Origin: Lewinella sp. 4G2
GTDB lineage: Bacteria; Bacteroidota; Bacteroidia; Chitinophagales; Saprospiraceae
NCBI RefSeq assembly: GCF_001625015.1
Contig: NZ_LVWJ02000014.1
Span: 1,550,001-1,614,000 of the forward strand
Direction: 5' to 3'
DNA length: 64,000 nt
A program made the translations under genes and the position numbers. Shown piece after piece: positions 26,051-37,700 of this stretch (position 1 is the stretch's first letter; every line of letters begins with the position of its first letter). A model generated the notes under the pieces. That model did no database searches. It was not told the origin of the DNA and saw nothing but the letters and a program-made list of their open reading frames with translations.

Positions 26051-28522
26051 ATGCAAAAGTTACTACTATTCCTAGCCCTGCTAGCCCTTACCCCCATCCT
26101 GTCCGCCCAGGATGCGCCTTCGGATGACGATGAAAAGAAGGAGGAAAAAGAAGAAAAAGACCCCTACGCGGACCTACTCGAAGAGGCGGAGGTCTCCCGC
26201 GGCCTCTTCAACGTGATCTCCAAAGACGAAAAGACCTACTTCGAGATCCCCACCGATCTATTGGAGGACGAGATCCTCATCGTCAGCCGCATCAGTGGCC
26301 ACGTCAAGGGCCTGAACTTTGGCGGCGCGGGCATGAAGAGCCGCCCCCAACAGGTCATCCGCTGGCAGAAAAAGGGGAAGAAACTGCTCCTCCGCAGCGT
26401 GAGCTACAACAGCATCGCCAGCCCGGATCTGCCCATCTACGAATCCCTGCGCAACAACAACTTCGAGCCCATCATCGCCGCCTTCGAGGTGAAGGCCGAA
26501 GGCCCCAACGAATCCAGTGTGGTGGCCGACGTCACCAGCTTCTTTACTACCGACGTGGCCATGATCGGCGCCCTCCGCGACAGCGAACGCAAACGCTTCG
26601 GCATCAAAGGGCTGGATAAGAGCCGGAGCCTCGTCACGAGTACAAAGGCCTTTCCCGAAAACGTGGAGGTCCGCCACATCCTGACCTACAACGGGAGCAA
26701 ATTGCCGGACAACGCCGTTACCGGCACGCTCTCGGTGGAGATGAACCAGTCCTTCATCGTCCTGCCGGAGGACCCCATGCAACCCCGCGTGTACGACCCC
26801 CGGGTGGGCTACTTCAGCATCCGCCAAACCGATTACGGCTCCGACGCCCAGAAGGCCGAAAGCCGCCGCCTCATCACCCGCTGGCGCCTGGAACCCACCG
26901 ATATGGCTGCCTGGGAACGCGGCGAACTGGTCGACGTGAAGAAGCCCATCGTCTACTACATCGACCCCGCCACGCCGGAAGATTGGGCACCCTACATCAT
27001 GCAGGGCGTCAACGACTGGCAGAAGACCTTCGAAGCCATCGGCCTCAAAAACGCCATCATGGCCAAGCGCGCGCCCACCAAGGCGGAAGACCCCGACTGG
27101 AGCCCGGAAGACGTGCGCTACTCCGTCATCCGCTACGTGACGACCGATATCCAGAACGCCCAAGGGCCACACGTCCACGACCCCCGCACCGGTGAGATCC
27201 TGGAATCCGACATCATCTGGTACCACAACATCATGAAACTGCTCCGTAACTGGTACCTGATCCAGACGGCCGCCGTTAACCCGGAAGCCCGCACGCCGAA
27301 GTTTGAGAAGGAAGTGATGGGTGAGCTCATCCGCTTCGTCTCCGCCCACGAGGTCGGCCACACTCTCGGCCTCCCCCACAACATGGGTTCCTCGGCGGCC
27401 TATTCCGTGGACCAGCTGCGTAGCCCCGGTTTCGTCCAGAAAAATGGCACGGCACCGAGCATCATGGACTACGCCCGCTTCAATTACGTCGCCCAACCCG
27501 GCGATAAGGACGCCGGCCTCCACCCCGCCATCGGCCCCTACGATTACTACGCCATCGCTTACGGTTACACCCCCATCCCCGGCAAGTCGATGGAGACGGA
27601 AAAGCCCGTCCTCAACGCTATGGTGAAGGAAAAAGCGAGTGACCCCGTTTACCGCTACGGCCCCCAACGCGGCAATGGCCACGATCCCAGCGCCCAGACG
27701 GAAGACCTGAGTGGCGACGCCGTCCTGGCCTCTGATTTAGGTGTTAAAAACCTCCAGCGCATCCTCCCCAACCTCGTGGAATGGATGAGCGAAGACGGTA
27801 AGTATTTCGACGATTTGGAGGAAGCCTACGGCGCCCTCATCGGTCAGTTCCGTCGCTATGCGGGCCACGTGGCCAGCAACGTCGGGGGCGTCCACGAGTG
27901 GCAGCGCACCTCTGAGGAAGGCAAGGTCGTCTACGAAGTAGTAGACGCCGAGCGCCAGCAAAATTCCGTCGACTGGATCAACCGCCAAGTCTTCACCACC
28001 CCCGAATGGTTGCTCGACGAGGCCATCCTCAACCGCATCGGCCCCAGCGGCGTGGCCAACCAGATCGAAGGCCTCCAACGCACCGCCCTGCGCACTCTTT
28101 TCAATACCGATCGCCTCAACCGCCTCGCCGAACAAAAGGCCCGTAATAAGAAGGCTTACGGTTTAATGGATCTCATGCGCCAGACCACCGAAGGTGTATT
28201 CACCAAGGATAATACCCGCACCACCTACGGCCGCACCCTTCAAACCAATTTCGTCGACGGCCTAGTTAGCGTCCTCCAAAATGACCGCGCCGCAGCCGAC
28301 GTTCAGGCCGCCGCCCGTGCTACCCTGAACAAGCTTTCCATCGACCTTTACGAAGCCACCGCCAATAAGAGTATTACCACCCTCCGTGGCATTAATAATA
28401 CTATATCCCGCAGTGGCGATCTCGACGAAAAAGCCCTCATCACCGGTCATCAACTAGACCTCGCCAACCGCATCAACCTTGCCCTTAACGGCTTCGATGC
28501 CCTCCTCGAGAAGAGCAAATAA
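26051..28522 (+). CDS. Secreted zinc metalloprotease (DUF5117/DUF5118, metzincin type)
   Basis: An 823-residue exported peptidase. The ATG at 26051 starts a signal peptide (MQKLLLFLALLALTPILSAQ); the frame upstream to 25988 adds no signal-like sequence. An acidic-basic linker (DDDEKKEEKEEKD) follows the cleavage site. The metzincin zinc signature HEVGHTLGLPH is at residues 433-443 with all three histidines, and a downstream SIMDYARF supplies the Met-turn. The N-terminal DUF5118-like and central DUF5117-like regions are typical of the large Bacteroidota family. No T9SS sorting domain is visible, so it is probably periplasmic or released by another route. It converges on the giant gene, with composite repeats in the gap. 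Confidence 0.92.
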   Translation: MQKLLLFLALLALTPILSAQDAPSDDDEKKEEKEEKDPYADLLEEAEVSRGLFNVISKDEKTYFEIPTDLLEDEILIVSRISGHVKGLNFGGAGMKSRPQQVIRWQKKGKKLLLRSVSYNSIASPDLPIYESLRNNNFEPIIAAFEVKAEGPNESSVVADVTSFFTTDVAMIGALRDSERKRFGIKGLDKSRSLVTSTKAFPENVEVRHILTYNGSKLPDNAVTGTLSVEMNQSFIVLPEDPMQPRVYDPRVGYFSIRQTDYGSDAQKAESRRLITRWRLEPTDMAAWERGELVDVKKPIVYYIDPATPEDWAPYIMQGVNDWQKTFEAIGLKNAIMAKRAPTKAEDPDWSPEDVRYSVIRYVTTDIQNAQGPHVHDPRTGEILESDIIWYHNIMKLLRNWYLIQTAAVNPEARTPKFEKEVMGELIRFVSAHEVGHTLGLPHNMGSSAAYSVDQLRSPGFVQKNGTAPSIMDYARFNYVAQPGDKDAGLHPAIGPYDYYAIAYGYTPIPGKSMETEKPVLNAMVKEKASDPVYRYGPQRGNGHDPSAQTEDLSGDAVLASDLGVKNLQRILPNLVEWMSEDGKYFDDLEEAYGALIGQFRRYAGHVASNVGGVHEWQRTSEEGKVVYEVVDAERQQNSVDWINRQVFTTPEWLLDEAILNRIGPSGVANQIEGLQRTALRTLFNTDRLNRLAEQKARNKKAYGLMDLMRQTTEGVFTKDNTRTTYGRTLQTNFVDGLVSVLQNDRAAADVQAAARATLNKLSIDLYEATANKSITTLRGINNTISRSGDLDEKALITGHQLDLANRINLALNGFDALLEKSK

Positions 28523-28532
28523 CCGCAGTTGG

Positions 28533-28695
28533 GACGTTAGAAGTTAGATTTTAGATCTTAGACTGAACCATATCTAAGGTCTAAAATCTAAAGTCTAACG
28601 TCTCAGATGGGCGCTGCCGCAGGTGCGAGGGAAGTTGGAATGTAAGAGTTTAGACGTTAGATCTTAGACTGTGCCGTGTCTAAAATCTAAAGTCC
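28533..28695. repeat. Composite repeat: hairpin, reverse 18-bp motif, hairpin
   Basis: The first inverted repeat (28533-28602) begins GACGTTAGAAGTTAGATTTT and ends AAAGTCTAACGTC. A perfect reverse copy of the 18-bp motif is at 28609-28626 (GGGCGCTGCCGCAGGTGC). The second inverted repeat (28646-28695) begins GAGTTTAGACGTTAGATC. The element starts 10 bp after the metalloprotease stop and ends 11 bp before the stop codon of the giant gene. Confidence 0.88.
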
Positions 28696-28706
28696 AAGTT
28701 GAGATT

Positions 28707-31700
28707 CTACTGCCCATCCCAAAAGAACTGGCCACAATCAACCCGCAGTACCTGAATGGTAACCGAAGCACTAACGGGTTCACAAACACTGGGAACTGGC
28801 AACTGCCCCGGGTCGTTAGTGGACAACGTAAAGGTCACCGAGCCCCGCGCCGCATCCCCCCGGCCGGGCCGGTAGGTAACTGCGTCGCCGAAGATGAACG
28901 GTGCCGTAAGTACTTGCCCATTCGCATCGAGGAACCGGCCGTCACCGTTGGTCGTCCAGAATCCACCCAGGCTAGCCGGCTGCAGACTCGCACCCTGGCT
29001 GAGGTCAATCGGTTGCGTACCACAGATCGTGGAAGGCTCCGCTACGGTAACTGCCAGGTTACAAATTACGCCAGCGTCCAGCGTGAGGTCCGCCTCCCCG
29101 GATTGTAGGAAATCGGTCGTGCCGGATTGAGCATTGACCCCATCCTGGCTGACGGCATCGCTGTCCGTAGCGTCATTCCCGAAGTTGGGGTTGGTGTAGG
29201 TGTACAGGTCCGCATTATCCGCCGTGCTGAGGTCGAAGGTCACGTAGTAATCACCCGGAGGGAGGCTGGGGAAGGAGTACCGGCCATCCGCGTCCGTCAT
29301 CACGACGTTCGGGTAGGGGTTGGTGCCATCGGACTGGAATTCAACGGGAGTACCATCTCCGTTAAACAGGGTAACCGTAACACCGGTAAGGCCGGGTTCG
29401 GTGCTGCCCTGCTGCCCGTCACCGTCTACGTCAACGAAGACAAAGTCACCCACCTCCACTACGGGAGCGAAGAAGCCGAAGTCAACGGTCATGTTGCCGC
29501 TGGCGTCGTCGGGCCCATCGTCCTGGGCGGAGCCGGTACCGGTTTCCGTAGTGGCGGCGGTCGGTTCGCCGTCAACGCTTAGGGTGACGGGGAGGCTCCG
29601 GGTTTCGGTCGCCAGCCCGCCGGGTTGGAGGCCATTGTCGTCACCATCCACGTCACCGGCGTCCGGGTCCAATTCTACGAACCCGGAGGTTAGGTTATTG
29701 GAAGACACGTTGATGGTATCCAGCGCGCGGCCAGTCGTGAAGTTGTCGACGGGAATGGTCACTACGTAATCACCGGGGAACAGGTTGCCGAAGAAGTAGA
29801 AGCCGTCCGCATCGGTCAGGACTGGGGTGGGATCTTGTTCGTCGCCCGTATTCAGCGCGCCGTCGGGGCCAGTATTGAACTGGTTGCCGTTGGCATCAAA
29901 TAGCTGGACCTCAACGCCGGGGATGCCCGGTTCACCCGCATCCTGAATACCGTTGTTATTCAGGTCTTCAAAAACCGTACTGCCGATAGAAAGAGATGCA
30001 ACGCCCGTATTGAGCTGGCAACTCCGCGAACACCCATTGGCGTCCGTCACCGTCAGGAAGATGGTTACATCTTCGGTACCAAAGTCTACGGTTAGGGTTT
30101 GTTGGTCCGTGGGGCCGTCAATGCTGGCGCCCACGCCGGGAGAAATGCTCCAGGCGTAGTCCAATCCAGCCGGAGCGCTATACTCGACGTCCTGCTGATT
30201 CGTACCCACGACTACGGGCCCGGTAACAAGACATCCGGGTAATGGATTGACCATCAGCATCGCCGTGCCTTCCACTGGGCAGCCCAAGCCATTGGTCGTT
30301 TCCGTTACGACCACACGGTACTGACGGCCGTCAAAACTCAGGGGCGTGGTACTGATGACTAGCGTAGCGTTCGTCTCGTTGAAAATGTCCTCAAAGGTGC
30401 CGGAACCATTATCCTGCCATTGGTAACTAAGGGTGCCGCCCTCGCTCGCCGTGGCCACCGCCGTAAACGTGGTGGTCGACTCCGCACAAACCTCTTGGTC
30501 CGCCACCGTCACGACTGGGCTCGTCCGGATGGTGACGATAACTTCGTCCGTCTGCCCACCCACACAGGGGCCGGCACCGTCGGAATCATCCGCGGTGAAG
30601 GTGAAGGTCAGCGTACCCATCTCTACTGCCGTCGGTTGGTAGGTGGCCGTCCCATCACTTCCATTAGTGAGAGTTCCCGTTCCGCTGGTGGACCATTCAC
30701 CAGCCGTAGTGCTCGTCCCATCAAATAGGTTTACGGAACCAGAAAGGGAAACCAGGTCTTCTGGACAGATCGTTTGGTCCATCCCCGCATTCACGGAAAC
30801 CACACTGTTGTTGATGGTAACCGTCACTTGGTCGGTTTGTCCGCCGGCACAGGGGCCGGCATCATCGGGGTCTGCCGCCGTAAAGGTGAAGTTTACGTCA
30901 CCCGTTTCTCCGGGTCCCGGCGTATAGGTCGCTACACCATTGGCAGTCGTGGAAAGCATACCCGTAGCGGTTGTGGTCGCGATCGACCAGGTCCCGTTCA
31001 TTGTCGTAGCACCGGAGGCGAAGTTGACGGTACCGGAGAGGGTAGCCGTTGCGTCGGCACAGATCGTCTGCGCAGTACCCGCTTCTACGTCGGTAATGTC
31101 ATCGTTGACGGTGACGATTACCTCGTCAGGTTGGTCACCAACGCAGGGGCCGGTGCCGTCGGGATCGTTAGCGGTGAAAGTAAAAGTGAAGTCACCGACC
31201 ACACCGTTAGCGGGGTCGAAGGTGGCCGTCCCGTCTCCGTTGTCAGTCAGCGTTCCATCCGCTGCAGTGGCGGTAGTTGACCAAGCGCCATCCATCGTGG
31301 TTGCACCAGAGGCAAAGTTGACGGTGCCGGATACCGTAGCCGTTCCGTCCGAACAGATGGTTTGGGCTTCGCCCGCTTCCACGTCGGTTATGTCATCATT
31401 TACGGTGACGATTACCTCGTCCGTTTGGTCGCCAACACAAGGGCCGGTACCGTCTGGATCGTCAGCCGTGAAGGTGAAGGTGAGATCACCCACTACGCCA
31501 TCGGCTGGGTCGAAGGTGGCCGTGCCATCTCCGTTGTCCGTCAGGGTACCCTGGGCCGCCGTCGCGGTGGTGGACCAAGCGCCGTCCGTCGTCGTCTCCC
31601 CGGAAGCAAAATTCACTGTTCCGGATAAAGTGGCCGTTCCGTCGGAACAAATGGTCTGTGCGTCACCCGCTTCCACGTCGGTGATATCATCGTTGACGGT

Positions 31701-34700
31701 GATGATTACGTCGTCCGTTTGGTCACCGACACAAGGGCCAGTGCCATCGGGATCATCAGCCGTAAAAGTGAAGGTGAAGTCACCCACTACGCCATCGGCT
31801 GGATCAAAAATGGCCGTTCCGTCGCCATTATCGGTAAGTGTTCCCTGAGCTGCTGTTGCGGTAGTGGACCAGATACCTTCCATCGTCGTTGCCCCGGAAG
31901 CAAAGTTGACGGTGCCGGATAGATCCGCCGTTCCGTCAGAACAAATTGTCTGTGGGTCGCCCGCTTCCACGTCGGTAATGTCATCATTCACGGTGACGAC
32001 CACGTCATCCGTTTGGTCTCCGACACAGGGGCCGGTTCCGTCGGGATCATCTGCCGTAAAGGTGAAGGTGAAGTCACCCGCTACGCCATCAGCCGGGTCA
32101 AAAGTGGCCGTTCCGTCGCCATTGTCAGTGAGGGTTCCCTGAGCCGCCGTTGCGGTAGTGGACCAGCTTCCTTCCATAGTCGTAGCCCCGGAGGCGAAGT
32201 TGACGGTACCGGAGAAGTCCGCCGTTCCGTCGGAACAAATTGTTTGGGCTTCGCCCGCTTCCACGTCGGTGATGTCGTCGTTGACGGTCACTACCACGTC
32301 ATCCGTTTGGTCGCCTGCGCAGGGGCCGGTACCGTCGGGATCGTCAGCCGTGAAGGTGAAGGTGAGATCACCCACTACGCCATCGGCTGGGTCGAAGGTG
32401 GCCGTGCCATCTCCGTTGTCCGTTAGGGTACCCTGGGCCGCCGTCGCGGTGGTGGACCAAGTGCCGTCCATCGTCGTCGCCCCGGAAGCAAAGTTGACCG
32501 TTCCGGATAAAGTGGCCGTTCCGTCGGAACAAATGGTCTGGGCCTCACCCGCTTCCACGTCGGTGATATCATCGTTTACGGTGACGATTACGTCGTCCGT
32601 TTGATCGCCTACGCAGGGGCCGGTGCCGTCGGGATCGTCAGCCGTGAAGGTGAAGGTGAGGTCACCCACTACTCCATCGGCTGGGTCGAAGGTGGCCGTG
32701 CCGTCGCCGTTATCGGTGAGGGTTCCTTGTGCCGGAGTAGTGGTAGTGGACCAAGTACCCTCCATGGTGGTTGCTCCGGAAGCGAAGTTGACGGTACCGG
32801 AAAGGTCCGCCGTTCCGTCGGAGCAAATGGTCTGGGCCTCGCCCGCTTCCACGTCGGTGATGTCATCGTTGACGGTGACCACCACCTCATCCGTTTGATC
32901 GCCCGCGCAGGGACCGGTGCCGTCGGGATCGTCAGCCGTGAAGGTGAAGGTGAAATCACCCACTACGCCGTCCGCCGGGTCGAAAGTGGCCGTTCCGTCG
33001 CCGTTATCGGTGAGCGTACCCTGAGCTGCTGTAGCGGTAGTGGACCAGGCGCCTTCCATCGTCGTCGCGCCGGAGGCAAAATTGACCGTTCCGGATAACG
33101 TGGCCGTTCCGTCGGAACAAATGGTTTGGGGTTCGCCAGCCTCTACGTCAGTGATGTCATCGTTGATGGTAATAACCACCCCGTCCGTTTGGTCGCCCGC
33201 ACAGGGGCCTGCTCCATCCGGATCATCAGCCGTGAAGGTGAAGGAGAGATCACCCACTACGCCGTCAGCTGGATCAAAGGTGGCCGTGCCATCTCCGTTG
33301 TCCGTCAGTGTTCCCTGGGCCGCGGTTGCGGTAGTGGACCAGACGCCGTCCATGGTCGTCGCCCCGGAGGCGAAGTTGACGGTGCCGGATAGGTTTGCCA
33401 TTCCGTCGGAGCAAATAGTTTGAGCCTCGCCCGCTTCGACGTCGGTAATGTCATCGTTGACGGTGACAACCACGTTATCCGTTTGGTCACCCATACAGGG
33501 TCCGGTTCCATCGGGATCGTCTGCTGTAAAAGTGAAGGTGAAGTCGCCCACGACGCCGTCGGCTGGGTCGAAGGTAGCCGTGCCGTTGCCGTTGTCGGTC
33601 AGTGTTCCCTGAGCCGCCGTAGCGGTAGTCGACCAGCTTCCTTCCATTGTCGTCGCCCCGGAGGCGAAGTTTACGATGCCGGAGAGATCCGCCGTTCCAT
33701 CGGAACAAATGGTCTGGGCCTCACCCGCTTCCACGTCGGTGATATCATCGTTTACGGTGATGATTACGTCGTCCATTTGATCGCCGACGCAGGGCCCAGC
33801 GCCATCGGGGTCGGCAGCTGTAAAAGTGAACGTGAAGTCACCAACGACGCCGTCCGCCGGGTCGAAGGTGGCGGTTCCGTCTCCATTATCGGTCAGTGTG
33901 CCCTGGGCCGCCGTGGCGGTGGTGGACCAAGTTCCTTCCATTGTCATCGCCCCGGAAGCGAAGTTGACGGTACCGGAAAGATTCGCCGTTCCATCGGAAC
34001 AAATCGTTTGCGCTGGCCCAGCCTCAACGTCAGTGATGTCGTCGTTTACGGTAACAACTACCTCGTCCGTCTGGCCACCCGCGCAGGGGCCGGCGGTACC
34101 GTCGGGATCCCTTGCCGTAAAGGTGAAGGTGAAGTCTCCCGTGACGCCGGTGGCGGGGTCGAAAGTGGCGGTGCCGTTGCTTCCGTTATTCAGTGTGCCC
34201 TGGGCGGCGGTAGCGGTAGTGGACCAAGTTCCGTTAGTCGTCGTTGCTCCGGAGGCGAAGTTGACGGTACCCGATAGCGTAGCCGTTGCGTCGGAGCAAA
34301 TATTTTGTGGCTCGCCTGCTTCGACGTCGGTGATGTCGTCGTTCACGGTGATGGTCACGTTATCGGTTTGCCCGCCGACGCAAGGGTCAGCGCCATCGGG
34401 GTCATTCGCCGTGAAGGTAAAATCAAAGGTTCCGAACGCGCCTTCAGCCGGAGTGAATGTGGCCGTGCCATTACTTCCGTTGGTCAACGTTCCCTGAGCC
34501 GCTGTCGCGGTGGTTGACCAGGTTCCGTCGGTCGTCATTGCGCCGGAACCCAGTGTTACGGTTCCGGAAAGGGTTGCCGTTTCGTCCGCGCAGATGGTCT
34601 GCGGGTTGCCAGCCTCTACCTCATCCACGTTGTCGTTGACGGTAACGGTCGTTTGAACAGTCTGCCCACCAGAACAAGGACCGTTTCCGTCAGGGTCTCT

Positions 34701-37700
34701 TGCCGTAAAGGTGAAGGTCACCATGCCTGTTTCTCCTTCGGCAGGGGTGAAGGTAGCCGAACCGTTGACGGTTTGGCTAATGGTGCCAGCGGCGGTAGAG
34801 GAGGCAACGGACCAGACACCATCTGCTCCAGAAGCGCCGGAAGCGAAGTTGACCGTAGCCGTTATCGTTGCCGTTCCGGTGCTACAGATTGTTTGGTCAT
34901 CGCTGGCGTCGATGGAGGTGATGTCGTCATTCACCGTTACCACTACTTCATCGGTTTGGCCACCGACACAGGGGCCGGCCCCATCGGGGTCATCCGCCGT
35001 AAAGGTGAAGGTGAAATCGCCCGTAGCTCCGGCAGCCGGAGTGAAGGACGCCGTGTTGTCTCCGTTGTCCGTCAGCGTGCCCTGAGCGGCCGTAGCGTTG
35101 GTGGACCAGCTTCCGCCGCTCGAACCACTTCCGGTAAAGGAAACGGTACCACCCAATTGAGCCGTGCCGTCGCTACAGATTGTCTGGGGGGCACCAGCTT
35201 CCACTTGTGGAAGGCTGTTGATGGTGATGGTCACCTTATCCTCCACTCCAGGGCATGGCCCGGCGGGGTCGAGGGTACTCAGCGTAAGCGTGACCGACCC
35301 TCCGATGACTTCGGATTCAGATGGGGTGTAGACGGCCGTTGGATCCTGAGCGTTCGGGGCGTAAGTGCCACTGCCGCCGGACCAACTTGCGCCCGTGGCG
35401 CCACCTCCGAACGAACCAGCTAGTTGCACCTCATCGTTTTCACAGACCGTCTGATCGGGCCCGGCGTCTACCTCCGCGGCTTCATTCACCGTCAGGGTGA
35501 GTGCATCACTTGCGGCGGGGCAGGGTCCACTGGGGTCCTCAGTTGTAAAGGTGAGCGTAACGGAACCAGCCGCAACGTCAGCAGTGTTCGGCGTGTAGGT
35601 GGTGCTGGTAGCCGCCGCGTCGGCAAAGGTACCGGAGCCGGAGGTCGTCCACTGGCCCGTGGTGGCCCCACCACTTACCGTTGCGGAGATGGAAGCGGTT
35701 TGGTCAGCACAGATCGTTTGGTCCGCACCTGCGTCTACTTCCGGTACGTCGTTAATGGTTAGGAGTACGCTGTCTACGTCCGCTTCACAGCCGGAGCTGG
35801 CGGGGGGGAAGTTGTTGCGGAGGATCAACCAGACACTTTCATTAGCGATATCCTGGGGCCCGGGGGTATAGGTCACCGAAGTCGCAAAATTGCCGGCCGC
35901 GTTAAAGGTGCCGTCCCCACGGGTAGCCCAGACCCCACCGAGAGAAGCTGGCTGGACGCTTGCGTTGAGGGAGGCTAACATCAAGGTTTCCGTTTCACAG
36001 ATGACCGGGGCCGCAGTACCGGCACCGAGTGCATCAGCGCTGACGTTACACACCACTCCCGCATCTACCGTCAGGACGGTATCCCCACTGGTGAGTGGTC
36101 CGGTGGGTGGGGTGACGCCATTGGCGCCGGCATCGCTATCCACCTCCTCTGCACCTGCGTCAGCGGCAACTGGTTCGTATAGATCCGGATTACCGCTGGT
36201 AATGGTAGTAAAATCAAAAGTGATCACGTAGTTGCCGGGTGGGAGGCTGTCAAAAACGTACTGACCGTTCATATCGGTGACGAGGCTGGCATCGTACGGA
36301 TTGCCCAGAATATCCTGGGTGACGGGAGAACCATCCGAGTTGGTGATGGTAACCGTCACGCCAGCGGCAGGAAGGTCCGCGGCTGATTGTACGTCGTTCA
36401 TGTCTACGTCGATGAAGGCCGCATCGCCAATGGTAACGGGTTGGATGATAATGACCTGGGCGGGGTCGGCATCATCTTCATCTTCATTGGCGGCCAAGCC
36501 AAGACCCGCTACGTTGTTATCATCCGGTGTGTTAACCTCACCGCCGGGGTCATTATCCGGGTTGTTATCCTGCTGGGAATCCGCATCGCGTGTTCGGAAG
36601 CCGGGGGCAAGGGTGGGCGCACCGGGAAGATTTGGGTTGGGCTGCGGATTTATCGAAAATCGCGTTATTTCCGCCCGATTGATAAAGTCAGCGGGGTCGA
36701 GTGAGGTGTTGACGACGTCCGCATAAATGCAAACCCGCACGGAATCACCAAGGCTGATATCGGGAGCAGGCACACCGGTTAGGGTTGCCTGCCGCGTACC
36801 AGGGTCGTAAGACCAACCCAGAGGATCATTTAATGCCGCGTTGTATTCCAGACCGATGGGTAGGTAATCCACTACGTCGAAAGCATCAACGGGGACGTTA
36901 CCCTGAGAGATCAGCGCGATCTGGAACTTGGCGGTTTCCTGAAAGTTGAACTGCGTCATGGAGGCCGCCTGGGTCTCATCCTGGTACTTGCGTAGGGCTA
37001 CATCGATGACGTTTACGTCTGCCACATCCTGATCATCATCGTCAGTAAGCGGATCATTGCTACCAGACGTACCGGTACCATCTCCGTCGACGACGTTATC
37101 CGTAGCATCATTCACGATGCCGCCGCCATCTTCCTGGTTGTCTCCTTCGTCGAAGTCCGAATCCAAGTCGCGTTCGAGGCGGTTACCTTCCTGGTCCGTA
37201 AGCAAGGAAATCTCGGCAACGTTAGTGAAGGGATCTCCAGCGAGGCTGGCGCCACAACCCGGGCGCGAATTGATGGGGTTGATCAGGGTAAGAAATAAGC
37301 TAACCCGGGTCGACTGACCGGGGCGGAGGAGGCCGCTCGTTACGGTGCGTACGCCCGTCTCGTCGGAACCCATCCAGTCCGCATTTTGGGGAAGCAAATT
37401 GCCATTTGCCAGCTCGGCGGTGTAGGCGCAGGGGATATTGTCAAAAATCTCAACGGTCGTGACGGGGGCAGTACCCTGGTTGCTTACCGTGATGAAGAAT
37501 TCGATCGTTTCACCGAAGGAGGCTAGGCCGTCGGTCCCCAAACTGGAAACCTCAACGTTCTTAGTCAGGGCTACGTCGATGATGGGGAGCCTTTCTACGT
37601 CGGAGTCGTCTTCGTCCGTGTTGGGATTGAGACCTTCCGGGTCTCCGGACCCATCTCCGTCAATGGATCCATCCGTACCCGTTCCCGGGCGGCCACCGCC

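Noticed and set aside
26258-27682. 474-codon minus-strand frame opposite the zinc metalloprotease
   Set aside because: It is antisense to a gene with an intact metzincin motif, is V/G/D-rich and shows no recognisable domain.
30940-31848. Long plus-strand open frames opposite the giant gene repeats (also 33420-34277, 39342-40928 and 41346-42218)
   Set aside because: They mirror the repeat periodicity of the minus-strand coding sequence and are low-complexity without domains or start signals; they are antisense shadows of a GC-rich gene.
31080-34340. Possible CRISPR or satellite in the 294-bp repeats
   Set aside because: The repeats keep one open frame and encode a domain of constant length, so they are protein repeats.
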